Source of the DNA: an archaeon | GTDB taxonomy: Archaea > Thermoproteota > Nitrososphaeria > Nitrososphaerales > Gagatemarchaeaceae | Length of the DNA stretch: 64,000 nucleotides | Direction: 5' to 3' | Assembly: GCA_021819035.1 (NCBI GenBank) | Contig: JAKASL010000002.1 | Location: 248,001-312,000 of the forward strand | Shown: one piece after another, positions 46,669-55,397 of the stretch | How positions within the stretch are numbered: position 1 is the first letter of the stretch | Layout: each line of letters opens with the position of its first letter | Notes under the pieces: model-generated | What the model was told of the DNA's origin: nothing | Databases searched by the model: none | Seen by the model: the letters and a program-made list of their open reading frames with translations, nothing else | Made by a program: the position numbers and the translations under genes

Positions 46669-48720
46669 TCAGGCAGGCACTCGCGCCGGTTCCGCTCGGA
46701 CGGCCTGACCCTCAGCAGCCATCTCCAACCTGCCCATGGTGTAGGTCCGCCTCCCCCTGAAAGGGGTGAACATCCTTCCCTGGCCGTGATAGAACTTCGA
46801 GAAGAACTCTACGTAGATGAGCCTGGCCCCCTGGATGCCAGGCTCGAACAGGGCGAGCACCAGGTTGAACAGCTGCCCCGCCACGAGTATGACCACTCCC
46901 ATGACAGCGTAGGCCGGTCCGCTGGCTACGTCACCTAGGAAGAGGGAGTCCACCACCAGAGCAAGGACGACAGAAGCAAGCAGGATCCCGACAAGCCTGG
47001 TGTAAGAGAGTATGTGGCTGACTATAGATGGGAGCTCGATGAGCGCCTGCCCCCCTTCACCGTAGGCGATGAGCGCTATCCCTGCCACCACGAGCCCGAT
47101 GTACGCCCCTGCGAGCGGGTTTGAGGCGGGGTCGATGTCCCCGTGGTGGAGGACCGTCAGGCCGATGAGCACGATGCCCCAGGCCTCGAACAGCCAGCCG
47201 AGCTTGCCATAGATGTGGCGTCTCTCATCCTCCCAGTACTTGTTGACCATCCCCATCACCAGCCCCATAGAAACCTCGAAGAGACCGACGTAGCCGCTGA
47301 TCAGGAGTAGCGTCTTGAGGCCTTGCGAAGATATCGGGTCGAGGATTGCGCCGTTGGTGGTGAGGCTCCTGGGGAGGTTGAGCTTGAGCGCAGAGTTCAG
47401 GTATGAGTAGAGGTATTGGTTGAAGTGGAACCCGAAATACGCGTTGAACATGAACCCGAATATGATCCCCATGATCGATCCTGGGACCATGGCCATCGCC
47501 AGCTTCCGGAACTGGGTCGGCTTGAAGATGTTCCGGGCAAAACTCCTCAGGCCGGCCGGGACTAGAGTCTTCCCCCCAGGGTGCTCGACGCGCTTGATTA
47601 TCCAGAGCGACACCCCCAGGATCACCAAGCCGTATCCGACGTCGCCGAGCATCAGCCCGAAGAATATAGGGAAGGTGAACGCGAAGATTAGTGTGGGGTC
47701 GAACTCGTTGGACTGGGGGAGCGAATAGAACCTTACGAAGGACTCGAAGAATCTGAGCCTCTTCGGCGTCTCCATCAGCGTAGGGGGCCTGCTGTCGCTA
47801 GGGAGGTCGAAGACAAGGGTCGACCCGCTGTGGCGTGTGAGGGCGTCCCTGAGAGCTGGCTCGCTCTTCCGGGGGACCCACCCTTCCATCACGAAACTGC
47901 TCTCCGTGAACCCGAACTGGTTTATGACCTCGTAGATCCTCGCCTCGATCTGGAGCTGTTCTTCGACGGAGGAGAGGGTGCCGTAGTACCTCTCCGAGAG
48001 CTCCCGGAGGCCTTCCGCGACCTTCGCGAGCTCGGACTCTGCCTGGGACCCGGCCGCTTCGAGGGAGTTCAGCACCTGGGAGGCGGTGCCTGCCATCGGT
48101 GGGATGCGTTCCAGCCTGATGTTGGCTGCCTGGACTATCGAGCCGAACTTCTCGAGTGCAGCCCTGGGGACGACGACCACCACCCGCACGGGGTCGGTGC
48201 CGGCAGACTGGACCATCACGCCTTGGATAGAGGAGAGGCCGTTTGAGAGCCGGGTGAAGCCGTCCGCCGGAAGGCTGGCGAAGAATGAAGCCGCGCTCTC
48301 GAGGTCGAGGACCCCGAGGTCTGCGTCGATGAAGTCGAGGCTCCTGACAAGGGTAGCCCGGGCCTTGAGTTCGTCTATCTTTGACTGTAGGCGCTCCTCG
48401 CTCTGCTTGAGGGAGGCCACCTCGGCGTCTATCTTGATGGACTTCGAGACTTCCATCACTTCCTTAGTGGAGGAGAAACCCCTCTTCCCAGTCGCGGCTG
48501 CCCTTGGGAGGGCCGACATCAGCGACCGGACACGCAGCAGCTCTTCGGAGACCTCCTTTGAGGCCGCGGCTTCGGCGTCGGCGCGGAGGAGGGCGGCCGC
48601 TCCCTCTGAGAGGGGCTCGATCTGGACGACCCCTAGGTCGTGGAGGAGCGAGACCACGTGCTGCCTCTCCTCGCGCGACCCCACCACCCCTACCCTCTGC
48701 ATCGCGGCCGGCTTCAGCAA
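46669..48720 (-). CDS. atpI: A-type ATP synthase subunit I (a)
   Basis: A 683-residue membrane subunit of the A-type ATP synthase that forms the ion half-channels next to the c-ring. The N-terminal cytoplasmic stalk (about 1-330) has coiled coils (for example around residues 85-120 and 225-265). The C-terminal half has about seven or eight membrane helices, including the FPIFFGLMLGDVGYGLVILG segment and the helix RLVGILLASVVLALVVDSLF, whose Arg is the likely channel arginine. The start is TTG at 48720, three bases after the stop of atpH. It is the last gene of the operon. Confidence 0.93.
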   Translation of the reverse strand: MLKPAAMQRVGVVGSREERQHVVSLLHDLGVVQIEPLSEGAAALLRADAEAAASKEVSEELLRVRSLMSALPRAAATGKRGFSSTKEVMEVSKSIKIDAEVASLKQSEERLQSKIDELKARATLVRSLDFIDADLGVLDLESAASFFASLPADGFTRLSNGLSSIQGVMVQSAGTDPVRVVVVVPRAALEKFGSIVQAANIRLERIPPMAGTASQVLNSLEAAGSQAESELAKVAEGLRELSERYYGTLSSVEEQLQIEARIYEVINQFGFTESSFVMEGWVPRKSEPALRDALTRHSGSTLVFDLPSDSRPPTLMETPKRLRFFESFVRFYSLPQSNEFDPTLIFAFTFPIFFGLMLGDVGYGLVILGVSLWIIKRVEHPGGKTLVPAGLRSFARNIFKPTQFRKLAMAMVPGSIMGIIFGFMFNAYFGFHFNQYLYSYLNSALKLNLPRSLTTNGAILDPISSQGLKTLLLISGYVGLFEVSMGLVMGMVNKYWEDERRHIYGKLGWLFEAWGIVLIGLTVLHHGDIDPASNPLAGAYIGLVVAGIALIAYGEGGQALIELPSIVSHILSYTRLVGILLASVVLALVVDSLFLGDVASGPAYAVMGVVILVAGQLFNLVLALFEPGIQGARLIYVEFFSKFYHGQGRMFTPFRGRRTYTMGRLEMAAEGQAVRAEPARVPA

Positions 48721-48722
48721 AT

Positions 48723-49049
48723 CTATTCGCCCTTGAAATCTGCGAACAGCACTTCGTCGACAATCTCGCGGAGCCGCTTCTCGCTCAGCGACTTCGCCGA
48801 GAGGGCGTCGGCTTCCCTCTTGGTGGCCGCGAGGATGGCGTCAGCCTTGTCCTGGGCTGCACGCCTGGCCTTTTCTGTCTCGGCGGCGACGTAGGCGTCA
48901 GCGGCATCCTTGGCGTCTGCGATGGCCTTGTCCGTCTCCTTCTCCAGGTTGAGGAGCTCCGCCTCCAGGGCCTTCCTCTTCTCGGATATCTCGCGGTTGC
49001 TTGCTTCCTCGGCCTCCTTGATCTTCTTCAGGAGGTCCGTGTAGTTCGT
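48723..49049 (-). CDS. atpH: A-type ATP synthase subunit H (peripheral stalk)
   Basis: A coiled-coil protein of about 105-110 residues: NYTDLLKKIKEAEEASNREI, a long Lys/Glu/Ala-rich helix, then SAKSLSEKRLREIVDEVLFA. This is the H/G-type stalk partner of subunit E. The frame opens after a TAG (49068-49070) and holds no ATG, GTG or TTG before the first conserved residues; I give the frame from 49049 (ACG), and CTG at 49031 is another option. A non-standard start, or coupling to the gene before (its stop is 49057), must be assumed. It lies between the small membrane gene and atpI. Confidence 0.75.
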   Translation of the reverse strand, partial: TNYTDLLKKIKEAEEASNREISEKRKALEAELLNLEKETDKAIADAKDAADAYVAAETEKARRAAQDKADAILAATKREADALSAKSLSEKRLREIVDEVLFADFKGE

Positions 49050-49056
49050 GGACGTC

Positions 49057-49251
49057 CTAGAGCACCCCTATTATCATCAGCGCGACGGCAGCGATGACCA
49101 CGACCTTCGCCACCTTGAGCGCGGTCATGACGAAGTAGAAGCGCTTCTGCTGCCCGTTGACGAACTCCTTCCGGCGGGGCGTTGGGGGGACAGCCCAGTA
49201 GAAGGGCGGGATGCCCAGGAGCCTTTTTGGCTTCTTGGGTTCTTCACTCAT
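49057..49251 (-). CDS. 64-residue single-helix membrane protein within the atp operon
   Basis: A small protein starting MSEEPKKPKRLLGIPPFYWA, with a basic, proline-rich N-terminal part and one C-terminal membrane helix (about 44-63, VAKVVVIAAVALMIIGVL). I do not know a family. The stop of atpD overlaps its ATG by 4 bases, so it is tightly coupled to atpD and atpH. The context suggests an accessory or assembly factor of the A-type ATP synthase; the sequence alone does not show it. Confidence 0.7.
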   Translation of the reverse strand: MSEEPKKPKRLLGIPPFYWAVPPTPRRKEFVNGQQKRFYFVMTALKVAKVVVIAAVALMIIGVL

Positions 49252-49904
49252 GCGTTTGCTTCCTCCTCTTCCCTCTCCGCGAGCTTCCTCTTCACCGTCT
49301 TGAGCTTTGTGAAGCTCTCCCTCTCCATCTCGTCGAACCTGAACTTGATGTACCGCGCGTTGGCCTGGAGCCTGGGGATGAGGACGTTTTCGATGGCGTT
49401 CGACCTCCTCTTGACCTTCTCTATCTCCATCAGGAGCTTCCTCAGGGCGGTCTCCTTCTCCGCCACCTCGAGGACCATCTGGTGGAGGCTCTCGAATGAC
49501 TTTATCGCCTGGCTCACCGCCGCTGGGATCTCGAGGAGATACTCCTGGCCGGCGCTCCCGGATACCTGCGAGGTGATCTCTGGAATCCTGACACCCATCA
49601 CGTTCTTGCTCGTGAGGGTCAACTCGTGGATGCGCGGGATTCGCATGGATTCATACTCGAGTCTGAGCGGCCCCACGAACATCTCCGTCGCGTGGATTCC
49701 TTCGTATCCCTTGAGCAGCTTGGCCTGCAGGCCGCTCCTCATGTCCGCCAGGGTCTTGCTCAGGTTGAAAAACTCGAGTATCAGGGCGGACCTCTTGAGC
49801 TTGAGGAGCTTCAGCCCCTTGCGGGAGACGGCAATCCTCCGCATCGTCCGGAGGTACTCCATCCTCGTCGGCTTGATGTTGATCGCGACGGGCATCGTTC
49901 CCAT
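49248..49904 (-). CDS. atpD: A-type ATP synthase subunit D (central stalk)
   Basis: A 218-residue coiled-coil rotor subunit that links the A3B3 head to the C subunit and the c-ring. The N-terminal PVAINIKPTRMEYLRTMRRI and C-terminal RRSNAIENVLIPRLQANARY segments are characteristic of subunit D. I favour the second ATG (49895, MPVAINIKPT) since the first three residues are not conserved. It overlaps the next gene by 4 bases and follows atpB after 9 bases. Confidence 0.93.
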   Translation of the reverse strand: MGTMPVAINIKPTRMEYLRTMRRIAVSRKGLKLLKLKRSALILEFFNLSKTLADMRSGLQAKLLKGYEGIHATEMFVGPLRLEYESMRIPRIHELTLTSKNVMGVRIPEITSQVSGSAGQEYLLEIPAAVSQAIKSFESLHQMVLEVAEKETALRKLLMEIEKVKRRSNAIENVLIPRLQANARYIKFRFDEMERESFTKLKTVKRKLAEREEEEANA

Positions 49905-49913
49905 CCACCAGGC

Positions 49914-51302
49914 CTATTGGGCCGTAGTTCTCTTCCGGTACTTTTCGACGAGCTCTGGTTTTATCCTCTTGATATCCGTGTCAGAGAGGGGCTCGATGAC
50001 CTGCCAACCGATGTCGAGGGTCTGCTCGATGCTCCTGTCTTCGTAGACACCCTGCTTGACGAACATCTGCTCGAACCGCTCTGCGACCTTCAAGAACTTC
50101 CTGTCTGTCTCGCTGAGAGCCTCCTCGCCGACGATGGCCGAGAGTGCGCGCACGTCCTTCCCCTGGGCGTATGAAGCGTAGAGCTGGTCAGCCATCCCCC
50201 TGTGGTCCTCCCTTGTCCTATCGGGGCCTATCCCCTGGTTCATCAGCCTGGAGAGTGACTCGAGGACGTCGATGGGCGGGTAGACCCCAGACCTGTCCAG
50301 GTCCCTGCTGACGTAGATCTGCCCCTCGGTGATGTACCCGGTGAGGTCGGGGATAGGGTGAGTCTTGTCGTCCGCGGGCATGGTGAGGATGGGGATCTGC
50401 GTGATCGAACCCTTGCGGCCCTTGATCTTGCCCGCTCTCTCGTAGAGGGTGGCTAGGTCCGTGTAGGTGTAACCAGGGTAGCCTCGTCTGCCGGGGACCT
50501 CGCTCCGCGCCGCGGCGATCTCCCTGAGCGACTCGCAGTAGTTGGTCATGTCTGTGAGTATGACGAGGACGTGGCTCTCCCTCTCGTAAGCCAGATACTC
50601 TGCCGTCGTGAGTGCGAGCCTGGGCGTGAGGATCCGCTCCATCGAGGGGTCAGAAGAGAGGTTGAGGAACAGGACAGTCCTCTCCAGGGCGCCCGTTTCT
50701 TCGAACTGCCTGATGAAGAAGTTCGCCTCCTCGCTGGTGATCCCCATCGCCGCGAAGACCACGGAGAAATTCTCCGAGGAGTTGAGGACCTTGGCCTGCC
50801 TTGCGATCTGAGCCGCCAGTAGGTTGTGCGGGAGGCCTGCGGCCGAGAAGAGCGGCAGCTTCTGCCCTCTGACGAGCGTGTTCATGCCGTCTATGGTGGA
50901 TATCCCCGTCTGGATGAACTCCGAAGGCTCTTCCCTGCTGTAGGGATTCATGGCAGAGCCGACGATCTCCACCTTGGTCTTCGAGACGATGGCTGGGCCA
51001 GAGTCGCGCGGGTTCCCGAGGCCGGAGAAGACCCTTCCGAGCATCTCGTCTGACACCGATATCCTTGCTGTCTCGCCGAGGAACCTGACCGAAGTGCCCG
51101 TGGTGCTCAGCCCGAGGGTCGAGCCGAAGACCTGGACGACGGCCAGGCCTGCGCCCGCGTCGAGCACCTGTCCGCGGACTCTCTCCCCGAGCGCGTTGGT
51201 GACCTCTACCATCTCGCCGTAGGCCGCGTGCTCTACCTTCTCCACGAAAAGCAGCGGGCCGGCGACCTGTGAGACCGTCTTGTATGAGACCAGGTCGGTC
51301 AC
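49914..51302 (-). CDS. atpB: A-type ATP synthase subunit B (regulatory head subunit)
   Basis: A 462-residue non-catalytic head subunit. The N-terminal beta-barrel ([20 protein letters not shown]), the nucleotide-domain region with [20 protein letters not shown] (no functional Walker A) and the [21 protein letters not shown]-terminal helices match the B/beta-like family. Ser-Arg-type residues of the regulatory site are expected at the A/B interface. It begins one base after the atpA stop. Confidence 0.95.
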   Translation of the reverse strand: MTDLVSYKTVSQVAGPLLFVEKVEHAAYGEMVEVTNALGERVRGQVLDAGAGLAVVQVFGSTLGLSTTGTSVRFLGETARISVSDEMLGRVFSGLGNPRDSGPAIVSKTKVEIVGSAMNPYSREEPSEFIQTGISTIDGMNTLVRGQKLPLFSAAGLPHNLLAAQIARQAKVLNSSENFSVVFAAMGITSEEANFFIRQFEETGALERTVLFLNLSSDPSMERILTPRLALTTAEYLAYERESHVLVILTDMTNYCESLREIAAARSEVPGRRGYPGYTYTDLATLYERAGKIKGRKGSITQIPILTMPADDKTHPIPDLTGYITEGQIYVSRDLDRSGVYPPIDVLESLSRLMNQGIGPDRTREDHRGMADQLYASYAQGKDVRALSAIVGEEALSETDRKFLKVAERFEQMFVKQGVYEDRSIEQTLDIGWQVIEPLSDTDIKRIKPELVEKYRKRTTAQ

Positions 51303-51303
51303 C

Positions 51304-53070
51304 TCAGACCTTGACCTCCTGGGTTAGGGTTCCGAACTGCTGTTCCATCTCGGCCATCACCACTTTGACGAAGTCGTCCACCTGCTCCTCCGGGGTCCAC
51401 TTTATTCTCCCTATCTTTACCTTGACGGGGAGAGAGGACACCTGTGATGCCCTGGCGCCGGTCTTTATGGCGTCCGCCTCCTTCCTTCCGAAGGTGAGGA
51501 TGGTGTTCAACATCAGGTACTGCTTCTTCACGGATGTGTACGTGTCGACCGCGTCATAGGCGCTCTGCTGCAGGTAGTCTTCGCGGATGCTCTTCGCGAC
51601 GTCCATGGCCCCCTTCTCTGACTCAGGGAGGGCGTCATAGCCCACGAGCTGGACGATGTCATTGAGCTCCGCCTCTTTCTGGAGGATGCCCAGCGCCTCG
51701 GCGCGCATCTCCGGCCACTCCTTGGCCACGTTCTCCTGGTACCAGCCCTTCAGGTCATCGGTGTAGAGCGAATAACTTGTGAGCCAGTTGATAGACGGGA
51801 AGTGCCTCCTCGAGGCAAGGCTCGCGTCGAGCGCCCAGAAGACCCTTGTCACCCTGAGCGTGTTTTGTGAGACAGGCTCAGAGAAGTCCCCACCGGGCGG
51901 GGAGACTGCACCCACCACTGTGACCGATCCGACCCTGCTGTCGGGCCCCAGCGCGACGACCTTGCCTGAACGCTCGTAGAACTCGGCTAGCCTGCTCCCG
52001 AGGTACGCCGGATACCCCTCCTCGCCCGGCATCTCTTCGAGCCTCCCTGAAATCTCCCTGAGGGCCTCGGCCCACCTTGACGTGCTGTCGGCCATGAGAG
52101 CGACGTCATACCCCATGTCCCTGTAGTACTCCGCGAGCGTAATCCCGGTGTAGATGCTCGCTTCCCTGGCGGCGACCGGCATGTTGGATGTGTTCGCTAC
52201 GAGGATCGTCCTCTCCATGAGGGGCCTCTTGGACCTGGGATCCTCGAGCTCAGGGAATGTTGCCAGGACCTCGGTCATCTCGTTCCCTCGCTCGCCGCAG
52301 CCCACGTAGATGATTATCCTGCTGTCGCTCCACTTCGCGAGCTGCTGTTGAGAAACGGTCTTGCCGCTCCCGAAGGGGCCAGGGATGGCCGCGGTCCCCC
52401 CTTTGGCTACCGGGAAGAAGGTGTCAAAGACCCTCTGCCCGGTGAGGAGGGGGGTGTCTGGAGGGAGCTTCCTGGCTATCGGCCGTGGGGTCCTGACCCT
52501 CCACTTGGTGGCGAGGAAGACGTCTACGTCTTCAGTGGACGTCTTGACCCTGGCGACCACCTCTCTGATGGTGAACTTGCCTTCTTTGATCTCCTTGAGC
52601 TCGCCGGAGACCCCTGGCGGCACCATGATCTTGTGGGAGATGAGCTGCGTCTCCTGGACAGTTCCAATCACCTCGCCCGGGATGACCTTGTCCCCCTTCT
52701 TCTTCGAGGGGACGAACTCCCACTTCTTCTTCTCGTCCAGGGCGGGTATGACGAGCCCCCTGCTGATGAAGTCCCCGCTCTGCTCCCTGAGGACGTTGAG
52801 CGGCCTTTGGATGCCGTCGTAGATCGAGGTGAGGAGTCCGGGGCCGAGTTCCACGGAGAGCGCCTGCCCCGTGTTGACCACCTTGTCGCCGGGCCTTACC
52901 CCTGTGGTGTCCTCGTAAATCTGGAGTATGGCAGTCGTGCCCTTGAGTTTGATGACCTCGCCGACGAGCCCGAGCTCGCCGACCCGGACCACGTCGAACA
53001 TCTTCGCACCCTCCAGCCCCTCCGCCGTGACCACGGGCCCCGTGACCCTGATGATGGTTCCGTTCTTCAT
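51304..53070 (-). CDS. atpA: A-type ATP synthase subunit A (catalytic)
   Basis: A 588-residue catalytic subunit. Walker A is [12 protein letters not shown] (about 233-244), the archaeal insert (non-homologous region, about 110-190) is present, and Walker B is in the strand [20 protein letters not shown] with the catalytic Glu region [13 protein letters not shown]. The signature [10 protein letters not shown] for V/A-type ATPases follows. There is no intein in this gene, unlike some archaeal atpA genes. It lies in the operon between atpF and atpB with a 4-base overlap to atpF. Confidence 0.97.
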   Translation of the reverse strand: MKNGTIIRVTGPVVTAEGLEGAKMFDVVRVGELGLVGEVIKLKGTTAILQIYEDTTGVRPGDKVVNTGQALSVELGPGLLTSIYDGIQRPLNVLREQSGDFISRGLVIPALDEKKKWEFVPSKKKGDKVIPGEVIGTVQETQLISHKIMVPPGVSGELKEIKEGKFTIREVVARVKTSTEDVDVFLATKWRVRTPRPIARKLPPDTPLLTGQRVFDTFFPVAKGGTAAIPGPFGSGKTVSQQQLAKWSDSRIIIYVGCGERGNEMTEVLATFPELEDPRSKRPLMERTILVANTSNMPVAAREASIYTGITLAEYYRDMGYDVALMADSTSRWAEALREISGRLEEMPGEEGYPAYLGSRLAEFYERSGKVVALGPDSRVGSVTVVGAVSPPGGDFSEPVSQNTLRVTRVFWALDASLASRRHFPSINWLTSYSLYTDDLKGWYQENVAKEWPEMRAEALGILQKEAELNDIVQLVGYDALPESEKGAMDVAKSIREDYLQQSAYDAVDTYTSVKKQYLMLNTILTFGRKEADAIKTGARASQVSSLPVKVKIGRIKWTPEEQVDDFVKVVMAEMEQQFGTLTQEVKV

Positions 53071-53423
53071 TGCGCGCTCCCCCTGATGTCCACCCCTAGC
53101 ACCCGCCTGGCTAGCTTCGAGAGGGACTCCTCCTGGGGTGCCGCAGACCCGACCGGGGGCATGAACACGACAAGCGGTATTATCGACGAGTCGAGTTTCT
53201 CCCTGGCCGCAGGAGAGAGAGCCTTCCTGACCTCGTTCCCGACCACGATGAGGACGTAGCCGTTGGAGTTGAAAAGATCCATGAGGGTCTTCTGGGCGTC
53301 CTCTTTGGTAGCGACGAAGGCGTCTTCCACCCCGAGTATGCGGTAGCCGAGGACAAGTTCTCGGTCCCCGACTACGGCTATCTTGCCAGGCTGGACAGTT
53401 TGCTTTCCACTCAACTTCTTCAC
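53067..53423 (-). CDS. atpF: A-type ATP synthase subunit F
   Basis: A 118-residue globular rotor subunit: KIAVVGDRELVLGYRILGVE, then NGYVLIVVGNEVRKAL and IIPLVVFMPPVGS. It binds the D subunit and affects the ATPase activity. The length is normal for archaeal F. Its ATG overlaps the atpC stop and its own stop overlaps the atpA start, each by 4 bases. Confidence 0.9.
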   Translation of the reverse strand: MKKLSGKQTVQPGKIAVVGDRELVLGYRILGVEDAFVATKEDAQKTLMDLFNSNGYVLIVVGNEVRKALSPAAREKLDSSIIPLVVFMPPVGSAAPQEESLSKLARRVLGVDIRGSAQ

Positions 53424-54484
53424 CCGGAGAGAATTGTTGACTTTATGTATTCTTCGGTCATGCCGTACTGCTTGGCGTAAGTTATCCTCCTGATGTTCGA
53501 CCTTTCGAACTCAGCCTGGAGCACGAAGGCGAAGACTGACGTGAGGGATATCGCAAAGCTCTTGAACTTGGGGATGTACCTCCTTACTATCAGGTGGTCC
53601 AATGCCACCTCGAACGCTGTAAGGTCGTGGTCCTGTGTGTACCTTTCGAGGGGCTCGCCGATGTCCAACCATGGCTCGAGTCTCTTGGCTATCTCGGTAG
53701 GTTCGGGGGAGGAGTAAGCGTCCAGCACTCCGGCCGCGGAGAGCAGCCCTCCCTCTATGATATGCTTAGAGAAGACATCTCGGCTGATCCCTGCTTCCTT
53801 GGCCCTCAGGAGGGTGAGGATGTTCCTCTTAGTCACCTCCGTCCGCATGTACTCCCTGAGGACGCCTTCGTCCCCCTGGAGGAACCTGAGCTCCTGGAAC
53901 AGCCTGGAGTAGTAGAGATTCTGAAGCGCGACCGTGAATACGCCGAGGTCCCCGGCCTTGCGGAACTCTCCGAGCTGCTGTAAGAGGACGGCGCCGTATC
54001 CGTACTTCAGGAGAGAGTTGATCACGGCTTCGACGTCGGGTTGCTGCAGGAGAGAGTGGAGCTCGCTCAGAGCTATGGTGCTGGTCGAGATGCCAACCGG
54101 GACGTTTCGCGATGAGACCAAGAAGGCCTCAGTCTGCTCGAGCGTCCGCCCGAGGCTCTTCGCCGCTATTATCAGCTCGATGTTCTCTATGTCCCACTTT
54201 GCAAGATAGGCCGTCAGGGCTTTCTTTCCGAAGAGCGGCGCGGCCTGGAGGGCCGCCCTGTTCACATAGACCAGGTGTTTGTTGACGGCTATCTCGATTG
54301 ACTCGGGAGCCTTGTAGGCGGCCTGCGCCGCCTCGATGTCGGGGCCGTACCAGGTCGACTCCAGCCGCTGAGCTATCTCGCCAATGTCCTTCGCCCTGGC
54401 GAGATCTTCGAGCTGCGCCTTTGTCAGGAGGCCGAGGGAGAGCACCTTGACCGTGCCGAAGCCCGCGCCGTATGAGGACTGCAA
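53420..54484 (-). CDS. atpC: A-type ATP synthase subunit C
   Basis: A 354-residue helical subunit that seats on the c-ring and joins the central stalk (V-type d homologue). The N-terminal YGAGFGTVKVLSLGLLTKAQ and three pseudo-repeats of about 110 residues, with conserved Tyr/Leu-rich helices such as NLYYSRLFQELRFLQGDEG, are visible. It follows atpE after 6 bases. Confidence 0.9.
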   Translation of the reverse strand: MQSSYGAGFGTVKVLSLGLLTKAQLEDLARAKDIGEIAQRLESTWYGPDIEAAQAAYKAPESIEIAVNKHLVYVNRAALQAAPLFGKKALTAYLAKWDIENIELIIAAKSLGRTLEQTEAFLVSSRNVPVGISTSTIALSELHSLLQQPDVEAVINSLLKYGYGAVLLQQLGEFRKAGDLGVFTVALQNLYYSRLFQELRFLQGDEGVLREYMRTEVTKRNILTLLRAKEAGISRDVFSKHIIEGGLLSAAGVLDAYSSPEPTEIAKRLEPWLDIGEPLERYTQDHDLTAFEVALDHLIVRRYIPKFKSFAISLTSVFAFVLQAEFERSNIRRITYAKQYGMTEEYIKSTILSG

Positions 54485-54490
54485 GGCGCG

Positions 54491-55048
54491 CTACCCCGTC
54501 CCCAAGATGGCTGCACGCACGTCCTCATCGTGGGTCCGGAGGAGCTCCTCGAAGGTCAAATCGAGGGCAAGGGTACCGTCCTTGTTCGTCGCAGTGAATC
54601 CACCAATCGAAGAGAGGTCAGAGGAGGTCACCTTGACGCCTAGCTTCTTGAGAGCGGCTGCGTCGGAGGGGCGGCACTCCACGCCTATCGGGGTGCCCAG
54701 CTTCTTCTCCGCGTAGGACGCCATCTTCGCGAGCATGTTCTGGTAGTCTTTTGATTCGGCGTAGTCTGCGAGGACCTGCCTGAGGGCGGCGAGGTTGGAC
54801 TCGAGCTCCTTCTCGGTCGCTTCGAAGATCATCTTCTTGGCCTGGAGCTTTGCCGCGCCTTCAATCCTGGGTTTCTCTCTCTGGGCGGCCGCCTCGGCCT
54901 CCCTCCTCCCTGACTCTTGGATGTATGACTTCTGCTCCGCCGCTCTCCTGGCGACTTCTTCCTTCTTAGCCAGGTACTCCGAATCCAGCGCTTTGATTGT
55001 CTCCTTGCACTTCTCCTCGACCTCACCGAGCAACGCTTCGGCGGCCAA
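54491..55048 (-). CDS. atpE: A-type ATP synthase subunit E (peripheral stalk)
   Basis: A 185-residue protein with a long N-terminal coiled coil (about 5-105, EEKCKETIKALDSEYLAKKE) and a C-terminal alpha/beta head (VECRPSDAAALKKLGVKVTS, SIGGFTATNKDGTLALDLTF). It pairs with subunit H and attaches to the B subunit. It follows the proteolipid gene after 9 bases. Confidence 0.92.
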   Translation of the reverse strand: MAAEALLGEVEEKCKETIKALDSEYLAKKEEVARRAAEQKSYIQESGRREAEAAAQREKPRIEGAAKLQAKKMIFEATEKELESNLAALRQVLADYAESKDYQNMLAKMASYAEKKLGTPIGVECRPSDAAALKKLGVKVTSSDLSSIGGFTATNKDGTLALDLTFEELLRTHDEDVRAAILGTG

Positions 55049-55057
55049 TCCAGTCGC

Positions 55058-55282
55058 CTAGAGTATGTTGAGCATTAGGATGATCCCGAGGACGAACCCG
55101 ACTATCCACAGCGTCTCAGGAATCACGAAGAAGAAGAGCACCTGCCCGAACTTTTCTGGTTTTTCGGCGATGATCCCCATCCCCGCGGCGCCTATCCCCT
55201 GCTGGGCGAGTCCCGTCCCGATGAGTCCCGCGGCCATCACTATGGCAGCCGCGATTGCGAGCTCAGGGCTGACTACCGCCAT
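55058..55282 (-). CDS. atpK: A-type ATP synthase proteolipid subunit K (c)
   Basis: A 74-residue c-subunit with two membrane helices (about 7-30 and 48-72), so a single hairpin rather than a fused pair. The first helix is glycine-rich (AAGLIGTGLAQQGIGAAGMG) and the second carries the ion-binding Glu in FFFVIPETLWIVGFVLG. The Gln pair and residues around the site do not by themselves decide between proton and sodium coupling. It is the first gene of the operon. Confidence 0.94.
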   Translation of the reverse strand: MAVVSPELAIAAAIVMAAGLIGTGLAQQGIGAAGMGIIAEKPEKFGQVLFFFVIPETLWIVGFVLGIILMLNIL

Positions 55283-55297
55283 GTCTTGATTCTAGTT

Positions 55298-55326
55298 TTC
55301 GGTTCCCTTCGCGAACCGTATTTATG
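55298..55326 (-). promoter_or_regulatory. Promoter and leader hairpin of the atp operon
   Basis: CATAAATAC on the minus strand (about 55318-55326) lies roughly 40 bases before the atpK ATG. The leader holds an inverted repeat CGGTTC/GAACCG (about 55293-55311) that could form a short hairpin. This separates the atp operon from the upstream nuo operon. Confidence 0.5.
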
Positions 55327-55397
55327 CGTATCTGATATCCGCCGAGTCAGGGACGGCACGGACCAGCGGATCCCCCACACCGAAAACGCGCTCTCTT

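Noticed and set aside
51304-53070. Intein in atpA
   Set aside because: Some archaea have one at the P-loop, but here GPFGSGKT and its flanks are continuous and the length is normal.
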